Source: HGM04593 sp045646965 | Lineage (GTDB): Bacteria > Bacteroidota > Bacteroidia > Bacteroidales > Bacteroidaceae | Reading direction: 5' to 3' | Assembly (NCBI GenBank): GCA_045646965.1 | Contig: JAZRLR010000004.1 | Span: forward strand, 51,565 to 115,564 | DNA length: 64,000 nucleotides | Part shown: positions 16,702-26,376 of the stretch, in pieces | Layout of the letters: each line of letters begins with the position of its first letter | How positions within the stretch are numbered: the stretch's first letter is position 1 | Notes under the pieces: model-generated | What the model was told of the DNA's origin: nothing | What the model saw: only the letters and a program-made list of their open reading frames with translations | Database searches by the model: none | Made by a program: the position numbers and the translations under genes

Positions 16702-18915
16702 ATGAGACATATTCTTTCATTTATTCTGTCGCTTGCCGTAGCCACAGCAACCTACGCAGGCGAAAAATTCAAGCTCACCGACGCAATGTATGGTGGCTAC
16801 TGGCCACAAACCTACGCAGCCATAAAGCCTATGGCCGACGGCGAACACTTTGCCCGTATGAGCAACGACCGCAAAATGATTCTTATGGGCTCGTTCAAGG
16901 ACGGCTCCATCGTAGACACTCTTTTCGATGCCGCCACCGCACGCGGGTTCGACAAGAAACATATTGACGGTTACCAGTTCTCACCCGACGAGAGCCGTAT
17001 CCTTGTGCAGACAAACACACGCGGCATATACCGCAACTCCTTCACCGCCGAACACTACATCTACTCGCGCAAAAACAACAAGGTAACCCCCTTGTCGCAA
17101 AACGGAGCACAACAAGTGCCCAAGTTCTCGCCCGACGGCACAATGATTGCCTTTGTGCGCGACAATAATATTTTCCTTGTGAAGCTCCTCTTCGACAACA
17201 GCGAGTCACTGGTAACTACCGACGGAGCACACGGCAAAATTATAAACGGTATCCCCGACTGGGTAAACGAGGAGGAATTTGTAACCAACTGCTCATACGA
17301 CTTCAGCGCCGACAGCAAAGTGATTGCATATATCAAATACGACGAGAGCGAGGTTATGATGTACGATATGTCTATGTACCTCACAGCCCCCAAAGCCGCG
17401 TCGGGCATAGAGCCTTTCTGCAGCCCCTATAGCTTCAAATACCCCGTGGCAGGCGCAGCCAACTCCAAGGTGTCGGTACACTCTTTCGATATAAAGAGCA
17501 AGGTCACACGCAAACTCGAAGTACCCGTTCCCGAGGAGGGCTACATTCCCCGCATTATGTTCACAAAAGAGGCAAACACCCTTGCAGTGCTCACCCTTAA
17601 CCGTCACCAGAGCGTTATGGACATCATTGCCGTGAACCCCCTCTCGGGCATCTGCAAGCGCATACTTCGCGAGGAGAGCGACACCTACCTCAACGAGCAG
17701 ACCTACACAGGCATTAAGTTCTACGACGGTCACTTTGTTTTTCAGAGCGAGAGAACAGGCTACAACCACCTCTACCTCTACACCACAGGTGGCAAGCTCG
17801 TGCGTCCCATCACAGCCGGTGAATACGAGATAAAGCATTTCTATGGCTGGGACAAGAAAAAAGACGAGTTCTACTACTTGAGCAACGAAGGCAGCCCCTT
17901 GCGCGACAAAATCTGTAAGGTAAATGCCAAAGGCCGTCAGACAGTTCTCACAAGCAAAGAGGGAACCAACAGCCCCGTATTCAGCAGCACGATGAAATAT
18001 TTCATCAACACCTTCTCAAACATCAACACCCCGCACATCGTCACCACAAACGACAACAAAGGCAACGAAATAAAAGTGCTTGTAGAAAACAGCGCACTCA
18101 AAGAACGCCTCGCCAAGTACGATATGCCCACAAAAGAGTTCTTTACCTTTGCCACAAGCGACGGCACACAGCTCAACGGTTGGATGGTTAAGCCCGCCGA
18201 CTTTGACGCGACAAAGAAATACCCCGTTGTAATGTTCCAGTACAGCGGCCCCTACTCACAGCAGGTAAACGACAGCTGGAACATAGGAAACTACGGCAAC
18301 GCTATGTTTGAGAGCTATATGGCAAGCGAGGGCTTTATTATGGTGTGTGTAGACGGACGCGGAACAGGCGGTCGCGGAACAGCATTCGGCAAGTGCACCT
18401 ACCTGAATCTCGGCAGTTACGAGCCCCACGACCAGGTGGAGACCGCAAAATATCTGGGTTCACTCCCCTATGTAGACAAAGAGAATATCGGCATCTGGGG
18501 CTGGAGCTTCGGCGGATATAATACCATTATGTCAATGAGCCAGGACGAGGCTGTCTTCAAGGCAGGCGTGGCTGTAGCCGCTCCCACCGACTGGAGATTC
18601 TACGACACCGTGTACACCGAGCGCTATATGCGCACCCCGAAAGAGAACGGCGAGGGCTACGACAAAGGCTCGGCTATTGTAAATGCGAAAAAGCTCAACG
18701 GCCACCTTATGCTCATTCACGGCACAGCCGACGACAATGTGCATCTGCGCAATATGATACGCTACACCCACGAACTCACCCAGGCAAACAAAGAGTTTGA
18801 GATGGCGCTCTACCCCGACAGTAACCACAGCATCTATCACGGCTCTAACACACGTTTTCACCTGTTTACACGCATTGCGAAATTCTTTATCGAGAATCTC
18901 AAAGGCGAGAAATAA
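16702..18915 (+). CDS. Dipeptidyl peptidase IV-like serine peptidase (S9)
   Basis: A 737-residue exported peptidase. A signal peptide (about 1-19, ending TYAG) is followed by an N-terminal beta-propeller (about 40-470) and an alpha/beta-hydrolase domain. The triad is Ser602 in GWSFGGY, Asp in GTADDNVH (near 677) and His in DSNHSIYH (near 710). It removes N-terminal dipeptides, usually Xaa-Pro, from peptides in the periplasm. This fits the other peptidase and peptide permease genes in the window. It is followed by a strong terminator. Confidence 0.92.
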   Translation: MRHILSFILSLAVATATYAGEKFKLTDAMYGGYWPQTYAAIKPMADGEHFARMSNDRKMILMGSFKDGSIVDTLFDAATARGFDKKHIDGYQFSPDESRILVQTNTRGIYRNSFTAEHYIYSRKNNKVTPLSQNGAQQVPKFSPDGTMIAFVRDNNIFLVKLLFDNSESLVTTDGAHGKIINGIPDWVNEEEFVTNCSYDFSADSKVIAYIKYDESEVMMYDMSMYLTAPKAASGIEPFCSPYSFKYPVAGAANSKVSVHSFDIKSKVTRKLEVPVPEEGYIPRIMFTKEANTLAVLTLNRHQSVMDIIAVNPLSGICKRILREESDTYLNEQTYTGIKFYDGHFVFQSERTGYNHLYLYTTGGKLVRPITAGEYEIKHFYGWDKKKDEFYYLSNEGSPLRDKICKVNAKGRQTVLTSKEGTNSPVFSSTMKYFINTFSNINTPHIVTTNDNKGNEIKVLVENSALKERLAKYDMPTKEFFTFATSDGTQLNGWMVKPADFDATKKYPVVMFQYSGPYSQQVNDSWNIGNYGNAMFESYMASEGFIMVCVDGRGTGGRGTAFGKCTYLNLGSYEPHDQVETAKYLGSLPYVDKENIGIWGWSFGGYNTIMSMSQDEAVFKAGVAVAAPTDWRFYDTVYTERYMRTPKENGEGYDKGSAIVNAKKLNGHLMLIHGTADDNVHLRNMIRYTHELTQANKEFEMALYPDSNHSIYHGSNTRFHLFTRIAKFFIENLKGEK

Positions 18916-18933
18916 GCGCCGTTCCACGACACA

Positions 18934-18970
18934 AAAAAATCTCCGAGGAAAATTCCTCGGAGATTTTTTT
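18934..18970 (+). terminator. Rho-independent terminator after the DPP-IV-like gene
   Basis: AAAAATCTCCGAGGAA pairs with the mirrored sequence from 18953, with a very short loop and a run of eight Ts. It can also serve the minus-strand aspS transcript. Confidence 0.85.
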
Positions 18971-18983
18971 TGCTTTATACTTA

Positions 18984-19142
18984 TCACATAGCTTTGGGTG
19001 TTGCACCAAATGCAAAGACAAGCATCAAAATAAGTACGGCTATTATAACAAAAACCGCTACCTGTTTCATCAAGTGGCTGCGACGTTTCGCAGCCTTGCG
19101 CTTACGCTCTTTGGCGATGCGCGCCTCGCTCTTCTTTGCCAT
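18984..19142 (-). CDS. 52-residue single-pass membrane protein downstream of aspS
   Basis: A small gene read directly from the sequence. It starts MAKKSEARIAKERKRKAAKR, a strongly basic stretch of about 24 residues, followed by one hydrophobic helix (about 27-46) and a short tail ending in ATPKAM. The ATG at 19142 is 6 bases past the aspS stop, so it is translationally close to aspS. The basic N-terminus should face the cytoplasm and could touch RNA, ribosomes or lipid head groups. I do not recognise the family; the gene is supported by spacing, composition and codon use. Confidence 0.72.
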   Translation of the reverse strand: MAKKSEARIAKERKRKAAKRRSHLMKQVAVFVIIAVLILMLVFAFGATPKAM

Positions 19143-19148
19143 AGGGCG

Positions 19149-20906
19149 TTACGCTTTAAGGTCGAGGGCTATGTTAAGCTCTTCGAGCTGCGCAGGCTCA
19201 AGCACAGAGGGAGCGTCTATCATTGTGTCGCGTCCCGAGTTGTTCTTGGGGAAAGCGATACAATCGCGTATAGAGTCGAGACCGGCAAAGAGGCTCACCC
19301 AGCGGTCGAGACCGTAAGCAAGACCACCGTGAGGAGGAGCTCCATACTTGAAAGCATCGAGTAACCAGCCAAACTGCTGCTGCGCACGCTCGGGAGTGAA
19401 GCCGAGGAGTTCAAACATCTTGTTCTGCAACTCGCTGTCGTAGATACGTATTGAGCCGCCGCCCACCTCTACGCCGTTGATAACCATATCGTAGGCATTG
19501 GCACGCACTGCGCCCATATCGGTGTCGAGCAAAGGAATATCCTCGGGCTTGGGCGAAGTAAAGGGATGGTGCATAGCCATATAACGTCCCTCCTCTTCGC
19601 TATACTCAAACAAGGGGAAGTCTACCACCCACAGACAAGAGAACTTGTTCTTGTCGCGCAGACCGAGCTGCTGTGCCACCTCGAGACGCAACTCGCAAAG
19701 CTGTTTGCGGGTTTTCATCACATCGTCGCCGCTCAAAATGAGGATGAGGTCACCGGGCTCTGCCGCAAAGGCACTCTTCATTTGCTGCAGCACCTCCTGT
19801 GTATAGAACTTATCCACGCTCGATTTAACGGTGCCGTCTGCCTCCACACGCGCATAAACCATACCCTTCGCACCTATCTGGGGACGACGCACATAGTCGG
19901 TGAGTGCATCGAGCTGTTTGCGAGTGTATGTAGCTGCGCCCTTGGCACAGATACCGCCGATGTATGCAGCGCTGTCAAAGACACCGAAACCGTGTCCCTT
20001 CATAATATCCATAAGTTCCACGAAGCGCATCTCGAAACGTGTATCGGGCTTGTCGCTGCCGTAATATTTCATAGCGTCGTGCCAGGTGATACGGGGGAAA
20101 GCCTCGGTGAGCTCAACGCCGCGTATAGTCTTGAAGAGATGCTTTGCCATACCCTCGAAGAGAGAGATTACATCCTCCTGCTCCACAAAGCTCATCTCAC
20201 AGTCAATCTGTGTAAACTCGGGCTGACGGTCGGCGCGCAAGTCCTCGTCACGGAAACATTTCACAATCTGGAAATAACGGTCGAAGCCCGACACCATAAG
20301 CAGCTGCTTGAAGAGCTGGGGGCTCTGCGGAAGAGCATAGAACTGACCGGGGTTCATACGAGAAGGCACAACAAAGTCGCGTGCACCCTCGGGGGTAGAA
20401 CCGATGAGCATAGGAGTCTCCACCTCGATAAAGTTCATAGAGTCGAGATAACGACGCACCTCCATCGTCATCTTGTGACGAAGTTCAAGGTTGCTGCGCA
20501 CCGACTCGCGACGCAAGTCGAGGTAACGATATTTCATACGGATATCGTCACCGCCGTCGGTGTTATTCTCAATGGTAAAGGGAGGCGTCGCAGCCTCGTT
20601 CAATATGTTAAGCTCACTCACAATAATCTCAATATCTCCTGTGGGGATATTGGGGTTCTTGCTCTGACGCTCACTCACCACACCGGTTGCCTGAATTACA
20701 TATTCACGACCGAGGTGCGAAGCCTTCTCGCACAGCTCGGCATTTGCGTCCTCGCTGAAGACAAGCTGTGTGATGCCATAACGGTCGCGCAGGTCTACAA
20801 AGGTCATACCTCCCATCTTACGCGCGCGCTGCACCCAACCGCTCAATGTAACACTCTTGTTTACATCCGACAAACGCAGTTCGCCACAAGTATTTGTTCG
20901 AAACAT
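19149..20906 (-). CDS. aspS: Aspartyl-tRNA synthetase
   Basis: A 585-residue class II synthetase of the bacterial type. An N-terminal OB-fold anticodon-binding domain (about 1-105) comes first, then class II motif 2 (CFRDEDLRADRQPEFTQID), a GAD insertion domain (about 300-420), and motif 3 (GGLAYGLDRW) near the C-terminus. It charges tRNA-Asp. A 52-residue membrane protein gene follows 6 bases later. Confidence 0.97.
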   Translation of the reverse strand: MFRTNTCGELRLSDVNKSVTLSGWVQRARKMGGMTFVDLRDRYGITQLVFSEDANAELCEKASHLGREYVIQATGVVSERQSKNPNIPTGDIEIIVSELNILNEAATPPFTIENNTDGGDDIRMKYRYLDLRRESVRSNLELRHKMTMEVRRYLDSMNFIEVETPMLIGSTPEGARDFVVPSRMNPGQFYALPQSPQLFKQLLMVSGFDRYFQIVKCFRDEDLRADRQPEFTQIDCEMSFVEQEDVISLFEGMAKHLFKTIRGVELTEAFPRITWHDAMKYYGSDKPDTRFEMRFVELMDIMKGHGFGVFDSAAYIGGICAKGAATYTRKQLDALTDYVRRPQIGAKGMVYARVEADGTVKSSVDKFYTQEVLQQMKSAFAAEPGDLILILSGDDVMKTRKQLCELRLEVAQQLGLRDKNKFSCLWVVDFPLFEYSEEEGRYMAMHHPFTSPKPEDIPLLDTDMGAVRANAYDMVINGVEVGGGSIRIYDSELQNKMFELLGFTPERAQQQFGWLLDAFKYGAPPHGGLAYGLDRWVSLFAGLDSIRDCIAFPKNNSGRDTMIDAPSVLEPAQLEELNIALDLKA

Positions 20907-21199
20907 TTTTATTTTGTTTTATAGATTAAACATTTTATCTTGCGAAATTAATCAAAAAAAATGGTAATTCTACAGGTTGCGGCAATATTATTGCTTCGCA
21001 AGCGAATATTGCAGTTGCGGAGTCGCTTTTTTATCTGTTTCATTTTGTTTTCTGTGCAATGCCTACCCTGTTTGCAAGCCTTATCTTCATTACACCGCAA
21101 GGGCATATTTCCCATAAAAGAGGCAACGCGAGAAACTATACATATACAAAAGAGGCTGCCCGCGGGCAGCCTCTTTTGTCTTTATTTACTGTGTTACGA
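20907..21199. other. Intergenic region with a large hairpin
   Basis: Between aspS and the terminator of the LRR gene. GCAATATT (20982-20989) pairs with 21005-21012, and GCTT/AAGC extends the stem inside it. No T-run follows, so it is not an obvious terminator. A TAATTTCG box on the minus strand near 20942 may be the aspS -7 element. No gene was supported. Confidence 0.5.
21148..21177 (-). terminator. Terminator of the giant LRR protein gene
   Basis: A perfect 30-base palindrome (15-bp arms) reads AAAAGAGGCTGCCCG and its mirror, with U-rich ends in both directions. It lies 22 bases past the stop codon. Confidence 0.85.
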
Positions 21200-24100
21200 T
21201 TACTCTATAACAACCTTTGAGCCGTTGTAGATGTAAACACCCTTTGTGGGGTTCTCCACAGCTACACCCTGCAAGTTGTAGTAAACACCATTCTCGTAGT
21301 TTCCATCGAGTACAGAGTCAATGCTTGTGGGCAAGCTCTTGAAGTTTCTCCAGCCGGCGGCAGCTTTGTAAGCAGCCTCTGTTCCTGCAGGCACAACCAA
21401 GTTTGCAGTGTCGTAAACATTGCTATTGAATACATAAGTACCCATAGCTGCAGGTGTCTCGGCAAGAGCATCAACCTTTGTGATAGCTGCGCAATCATAG
21501 AATGCCGCATTTCCAATAGTTTTAACGCTTGCGGGAATTGAAACCTCTGTAACATTGCTACAGCCATAGAAGGCCTCGTTACCAATCTTTGCAACACCCT
21601 CGCCAATCAACACGTTTGCAAGGCTTGTGCAGCCACTGAAAGCGTAGTCGTTGATTGCTGTAACATCGCTTGAGATGTTCAGCTCTGTAACGAGTTCGTT
21701 GTTTACATACAAGTTACCTGCATAGGTCAAGGGGTTGGCCTTGTAGCCAAACTCTGCCTCGCACCAAGCAGAGAGGTCGTTGATGTAAACACCCTCGAGT
21801 GCTGTACAGTTGTCAAATGCCCAAGCGCCGATGCTTGCAATTGTAGAAGGTATAGTAACCTTTGTGAGCGAAGCACAGTCGGCAAATGTCTCCTCGCTGA
21901 TTGCAGTGAGGCTTGCGGGTATCTCAATCTCTGTGAGAGAAGAACAAGCGTAGAACGCGGCCTCACCGAGTGACACAAGTGTATTGGGAAGCTCGAAGCT
22001 CTCGAGGCTCTGGCAAGCAGCAAATGCAGCACCGTCAATCTTTGTAACAGGAGTTGCAAATGTAATATCGTTGAGTGATACACAGCTTGCAAATGTTGCA
22101 TTCTGTATCTCGCTGATACCCTCACCCAATGCAACCTGCTGCAACTCGAAGCAGTTCTCGAACGCGCTGCCACCGAGGCTTGTTACAGTGTTGGGGATAG
22201 TAACTGCAGGGAGAGAGTAGCAATCAGAGAATACACCGTAACCGAGACTTGTCATATTTGCACCGAATTCGATGTTTTTAAGGCTCTCGCAAGCTGCAAA
22301 AGTGTAATCGGCAAGTTCTGTAACGCCGTCGGGGATTGTAATCTCCTGCAGGCTCTTGTTCTCATAGAATGAATATGTTCCGATGTAAGAGAGTGAAGAG
22401 GGGAACTCAATGCTCTCGATGCCACTTGCGCCACAGAACGCGTAATCGTCTACAGCTACAACACCCTCGGGAATTTTCACAGTCTCAATACTTGTACAAC
22501 CGCGGAATACGTTCTTTGCGATAGTGTCTACATCGGCGGGAATCTCAAGATTCTTGAGCAGGCTGCCGTTGAGGTAGAGCTGTGCAGAGTTACACAAAGG
22601 TGTAGATGCATAGTTCTCGAAATCAATCTTACACCAAGCGGCAAGGTCAGAAATGTTTACTTTATTCAAGCTTGCACAACCAACGAACGCATCGGCTGCG
22701 ATAGTCTTAACATTGCTGTTGAATGTAACCTCACGAAGTGTAGAGAGGTCTTTGAACCAGAGACCGATAGAGTCGTTGTTAAATGTAATCTCCTGCAAAG
22801 CAGCACAACCGCGGAAAGTTCTTGCACCGATATTTGTGATATTCTCACCGAGAGTAACCGAGGTAAGTCCAAGACAGTTCTCAAATGCGCTGTTTGCAAT
22901 AGTTGTGATATTCTTACCAAATACAATACTCTTGATTGAACGCATATCCTTGAACCAGTCGGCAACCTCTTCGCAACCTACGTTAAGGTCTATGTTTGCA
23001 AGGTTCTTACAGCCCTTGAAGCTGTTTGCACCAATGGTTGTAACGCTCTCGGGAATATAGAGGTTCTCGATGGGAGCACCGTTGAACACATAATCCTTAA
23101 TTTCTGTGATAGTATTGGGAATCTCGATGTCAGTTGTGAGCTTTCCGTTTACCTGCATCTTCTTACCGAAATGCAAGGGGTTTGATTTCTCATTTACAAG
23201 AGCGATGCTGCACCATTTCTCAACGTCGCTGATGTTTACATAAGCAAGCATTGCGCAGTCGGTGAAGGCATCTTGTCCGATAGAGTCGATGTTTGCACCG
23301 AGGCTTATACTGTCGAGGTTGGCACATCCGTTGAACGCGTTCTTTGCAAGCTTTTTAACGTTGTCACCCAAAACAACCTTCTTAACAGCCTTATTACGTG
23401 TAAACCAGTCACCTACAGAGTCGCAATCAATTGAGAGGTAGCTCAAGTTGGGACAAGTAGTAAATGTATTTGAATACAATTTTTTAAGTGTAGAAGGAAG
23501 CTCAATTTTTGCAAGATTTGAACAGTTTGTAAAGGCATTCTCGCCGATAGTCTCAACGCCCTCGCCGAATGTTATGCTCTCAATTGTGTAGCAGTTACGG
23601 AATGCGTTGTTCTTAATAGTTGTAGCGTTGTCAATTACAAGGTGCTTTAATGTATCACTGCCGTGGAGGAGGGCTTTACCCAAATAGAGAGGGTTAGAGT
23701 TCTCGTTCTCGAACACGATAGTACACCATTTGTTAAGGTCCTCAACATTCACCGAGCTGATATTCTCACAGCCGGCAAAAGCATCGCTACCTACGCTGTC
23801 GATAGAAGCGGGGAAAGTTACACTTGTGATTGCAGCACAGTTCTGGAAGGCAAACTTATTAACTTTTGTTACGCCCTCGGGGATAACTACTTCTTCCTTC
23901 AACTCTTTATCTGCGATATAGAGTTTTTTAGCGATAGTAAGGGGGTTGGCATATTTGTCACCAAACTCGATTTCGAGCCACTCGTCGATGCTCTCAACGT
24001 AAACAGCCTCCAGGTTGATACAAGAAGAGAAAGCAGACTTGCCGATGGTATCAACCGATGCGGGAATTGTAACTTTCTTGTAGAGAGTTCCGCCGCTGAA

Positions 24101-25891
24101 CATATAAGGTTTAATGCTTGTAGTACCCTCGGGGATGCGAATCTCCTCCATCTTTACACCGTTCACATAGAGCTCTTGGGCATAGTAAACGGGGTTGGAT
24201 TTCTCGTCAATGAAATTTACATTGAACCATTTATCGAACGAAGGCACATTAACATATTTCAAGCTTGAGCAGTCGGCAAATGCAGCGCTCTCGATTGTAG
24301 CGATGTTCTCGGCAAACTCAATGTGGCTCAAAGCACCACAACCCTTAAACGCATTTTTAGAGATAGCAGTCACGCTCTCGCCAAATACCACCTTATTCAA
24401 ATTGGGGCATCCTGCAAATGAAGCGGGAACAGTTGCCATATCAATTGTCAAAGTCTTGATGCTGTCGCAACCTGCAAAAGCGTTATCACCGATAGTTTTA
24501 ACAGTATTGGGAACTACTAATGTCTCAATATCGGAATTCATAAACGCAAATTTTGCAACCGACTCAACGGGAATCTCCACAGTTGTGAGGTGCTCACCAT
24601 TCAAGTAGAGTGAGTGTGCCTGATAGAGGGGGCTGGCATCTTTGTTTGCAAAAGCGATTGTACACCAGTTTGCAAGGTCGTTGATATACACACCGTTCAG
24701 CTCCACGTTAGAGAAAGCAGAAGATGCAACGGTTTTCAAAGTCGAGGGAATCACAACTGTCTCAAATACAGCATTTGAGAAAGCATATTTCTTGATTGCG
24801 CTTGTACCCTCGGGAATCTCAAGATTCTTGCACTCTGTTCCGTTGATATAAAGCTTGCCCGCCAATGAAAGGGGGTTGGCCGAAGCATCGGAAAAATCGA
24901 TATTCAACCAAGAGGCAATGCTTGCAACATCTACTTTCTCGAGTTTTGTACATCCCTTGAAAGCCGACTTTGCAACGCTCTTAAAGTTCTCGTGGAACTT
25001 CACCGATGCGATGCTTGCGTTTGCAAATGCATACTCTTTTATAGTTGTAACACCTGCGGGAACCTCAAGATTCTCGAGCAACTCACCGTTGAGGTAGATG
25101 TTTCTTGCATAAGCAACAGGGTTGGCATTCTCACTGCCGAATTCTATTGCAAACCACGCCTTGAGGTCGCTGATGTTTACTGTGTTAAGTTTTGTACAGG
25201 TAGCGAAAGCCGAACCCGAAATTTTTGTGAGTTTGGGCGATACTGTAACTGTGGTAAGGCTTGTACAGCCGTTGAAAGCCGACTCCGAAATTGTCTTCAA
25301 AGAGGCGGGCATCACAAACTCTGCAATGTTCTTACACTCCGAGAATGCAGAAGCACCGATGCTCTCTACCTCGTCGGCAAAAGTAACCTTTGTGAGTGAC
25401 TGACAAGCAAAGAAAGCGTAATCATTGATTTTTGTAGTTCCTGCAGGAATCACAAGTTCTGTCAGTTTCTCGCCGTTTACGTAGAGTGTGTTTGCATAGT
25501 ACACGGGGTTGGCACTTGTACTCTTGAACTCAATCTTCAACCAAGATGCTATATCATCGACATAGACATTCTTGAGTTGATTACAGTTCATAAAAGCGTT
25601 GTTGCCGATTTTAGTCACTGTCGAGGGAATTGTTATGGACTTCATCAAACTGTACTCCATAAATGCCTCGTCGGCAATCTCAACCACTGTGTAAGTCTTG
25701 CCGCTGTACTCCACTTCGGCAGGAATTACCACATCGACAGAATAATCGGCACCGGCACCCGCGACAAGTTTACAGGTAGTAGTACCTTTAACTGTTTCGT
25801 AGTCCATACCTTCGAATTTCCAGGCTTTGGCAGCCAGAGCACTCATAAACAGTATAACTACAAAAAACGATTTTAATAAACAGTTTTTCAT
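21200..25891 (-). CDS. Giant secreted BspA-type leucine-rich-repeat protein
   Basis: 1563 residues from the ATG at 25891, chosen because MKNCLLKSFFVVILFMSALAAKA is a clear signal peptide. The frame is open for 30 codons upstream without support. The body is LRR_5 (BspA/Treponema pallidum-type) repeats of about 23 residues with the pattern IgxxAFxxCxxLxxVxIPxxV. Ten copies of a second module (a Trp, then a NP[LV] or similar step, then LYxNG and IP) are interleaved. The C-terminus (NLQGVAVENPTKGVYIYNG) resembles tails common on Prevotella/Bacteroides surface proteins and may be a sorting signal. It is probably an adhesin or surface-binding protein. Confidence 0.9.
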   Translation of the reverse strand: MKNCLLKSFFVVILFMSALAAKAWKFEGMDYETVKGTTTCKLVAGAGADYSVDVVIPAEVEYSGKTYTVVEIADEAFMEYSLMKSITIPSTVTKIGNNAFMNCNQLKNVYVDDIASWLKIEFKSTSANPVYYANTLYVNGEKLTELVIPAGTTKINDYAFFACQSLTKVTFADEVESIGASAFSECKNIAEFVMPASLKTISESAFNGCTSLTTVTVSPKLTKISGSAFATCTKLNTVNISDLKAWFAIEFGSENANPVAYARNIYLNGELLENLEVPAGVTTIKEYAFANASIASVKFHENFKSVAKSAFKGCTKLEKVDVASIASWLNIDFSDASANPLSLAGKLYINGTECKNLEIPEGTSAIKKYAFSNAVFETVVIPSTLKTVASSAFSNVELNGVYINDLANWCTIAFANKDASPLYQAHSLYLNGEHLTTVEIPVESVAKFAFMNSDIETLVVPNTVKTIGDNAFAGCDSIKTLTIDMATVPASFAGCPNLNKVVFGESVTAISKNAFKGCGALSHIEFAENIATIESAAFADCSSLKYVNVPSFDKWFNVNFIDEKSNPVYYAQELYVNGVKMEEIRIPEGTTSIKPYMFSGGTLYKKVTIPASVDTIGKSAFSSCINLEAVYVESIDEWLEIEFGDKYANPLTIAKKLYIADKELKEEVVIPEGVTKVNKFAFQNCAAITSVTFPASIDSVGSDAFAGCENISSVNVEDLNKWCTIVFENENSNPLYLGKALLHGSDTLKHLVIDNATTIKNNAFRNCYTIESITFGEGVETIGENAFTNCSNLAKIELPSTLKKLYSNTFTTCPNLSYLSIDCDSVGDWFTRNKAVKKVVLGDNVKKLAKNAFNGCANLDSISLGANIDSIGQDAFTDCAMLAYVNISDVEKWCSIALVNEKSNPLHFGKKMQVNGKLTTDIEIPNTITEIKDYVFNGAPIENLYIPESVTTIGANSFKGCKNLANIDLNVGCEEVADWFKDMRSIKSIVFGKNITTIANSAFENCLGLTSVTLGENITNIGARTFRGCAALQEITFNNDSIGLWFKDLSTLREVTFNSNVKTIAADAFVGCASLNKVNISDLAAWCKIDFENYASTPLCNSAQLYLNGSLLKNLEIPADVDTIAKNVFRGCTSIETVKIPEGVVAVDDYAFCGASGIESIEFPSSLSYIGTYSFYENKSLQEITIPDGVTELADYTFAACESLKNIEFGANMTSLGYGVFSDCYSLPAVTIPNTVTSLGGSAFENCFELQQVALGEGISEIQNATFASCVSLNDITFATPVTKIDGAAFAACQSLESFELPNTLVSLGEAAFYACSSLTEIEIPASLTAISEETFADCASLTKVTIPSTIASIGAWAFDNCTALEGVYINDLSAWCEAEFGYKANPLTYAGNLYVNNELVTELNISSDVTAINDYAFSGCTSLANVLIGEGVAKIGNEAFYGCSNVTEVSIPASVKTIGNAAFYDCAAITKVDALAETPAAMGTYVFNSNVYDTANLVVPAGTEAAYKAAAGWRNFKSLPTSIDSVLDGNYENGVYYNLQGVAVENPTKGVYIYNGSKVVIE

Positions 25892-26070
25892 AAATATAAA
25901 TTTTTGCTCTTTAGTTCCCGGGAAAGAGCCGTAAACAAACATAGAAAGCGTGAGAACTGCGCTTGTAGCCCACCGACACAACGGCTAACAGCCAAAGTAT
26001 CAACAAGAAAGCATCAAGCAAACACTTTCAACTTAAACATTACCGCACTAAATATAGCACAGGATGTCGG

Positions 26071-26100
26071 CAAATTTAATAATATTTTTTTTAAAACAAT
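26071..26100 (-). promoter_or_regulatory. Putative promoter of the giant LRR gene
   Basis: On the minus strand ATTG (26100-26097), an 18-bp spacer and TAAATTTG (26078-26071) fit the -33/-7 pattern. The leader to the ATG at 25891 would be about 170 nt. Confidence 0.55.
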
Positions 26101-26220
26101 ATTCTTTTTGCACAAAATATTACATATTTTAATTACAGGCACACGCCGCATATTATATATATAGGAGTAGATAGAGAAAAATAGAGCAAAAGAGGCAGTT
26201 TGTTATGCAATTTTAAGACT

Positions 26221-26237
26221 TTGGCACGGTTTTTGTA
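26221..26237 (+). promoter_or_regulatory. Upstream GG-N10-GT element before clpC
   Basis: TTGGCAC, five bases, then TTGTA: the sigma-54 -24/-12 layout with GT in place of GC. The same TTGGCAC-N5-TTGT string stands before htpG. A 6-bp inverted repeat GGCACG (26223-26228) / CGTGCC (26265-26270) links it to the next element. Confidence 0.45.
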
Positions 26238-26275
26238 AGAATTGTTATGTAAAAACATTGCGAGCGTGCCGTTTT

Positions 26276-26292
26276 TTGGCTATATATTTGCA
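26276..26292 (+). promoter_or_regulatory. Putative clpC promoter: sigma-54-like and -7-like overlap
   Basis: TTGGC-N7-TTGCA matches the sigma-54 consensus with exact GG-N10-GC spacing. The same bases hold TATATTTG (26283-26290), a good primary-sigma -7 box. Either would start transcription near 26300, about 75 bases before the ATG. Confidence 0.6.
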
Positions 26293-26376
26293 TAAGCCTT
26301 ACGATTTTACAGCACAGGCAGCCTGTTACTACAATTAAAATACGATTATTCACACGATAACGAATGAGGAAGAAGT

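Noticed and set aside
19566..20924. 452-residue plus-strand frame opposite aspS
   Set aside because: Mirrors the aspS reading frame; His/Leu/Cys-rich composition without domains.
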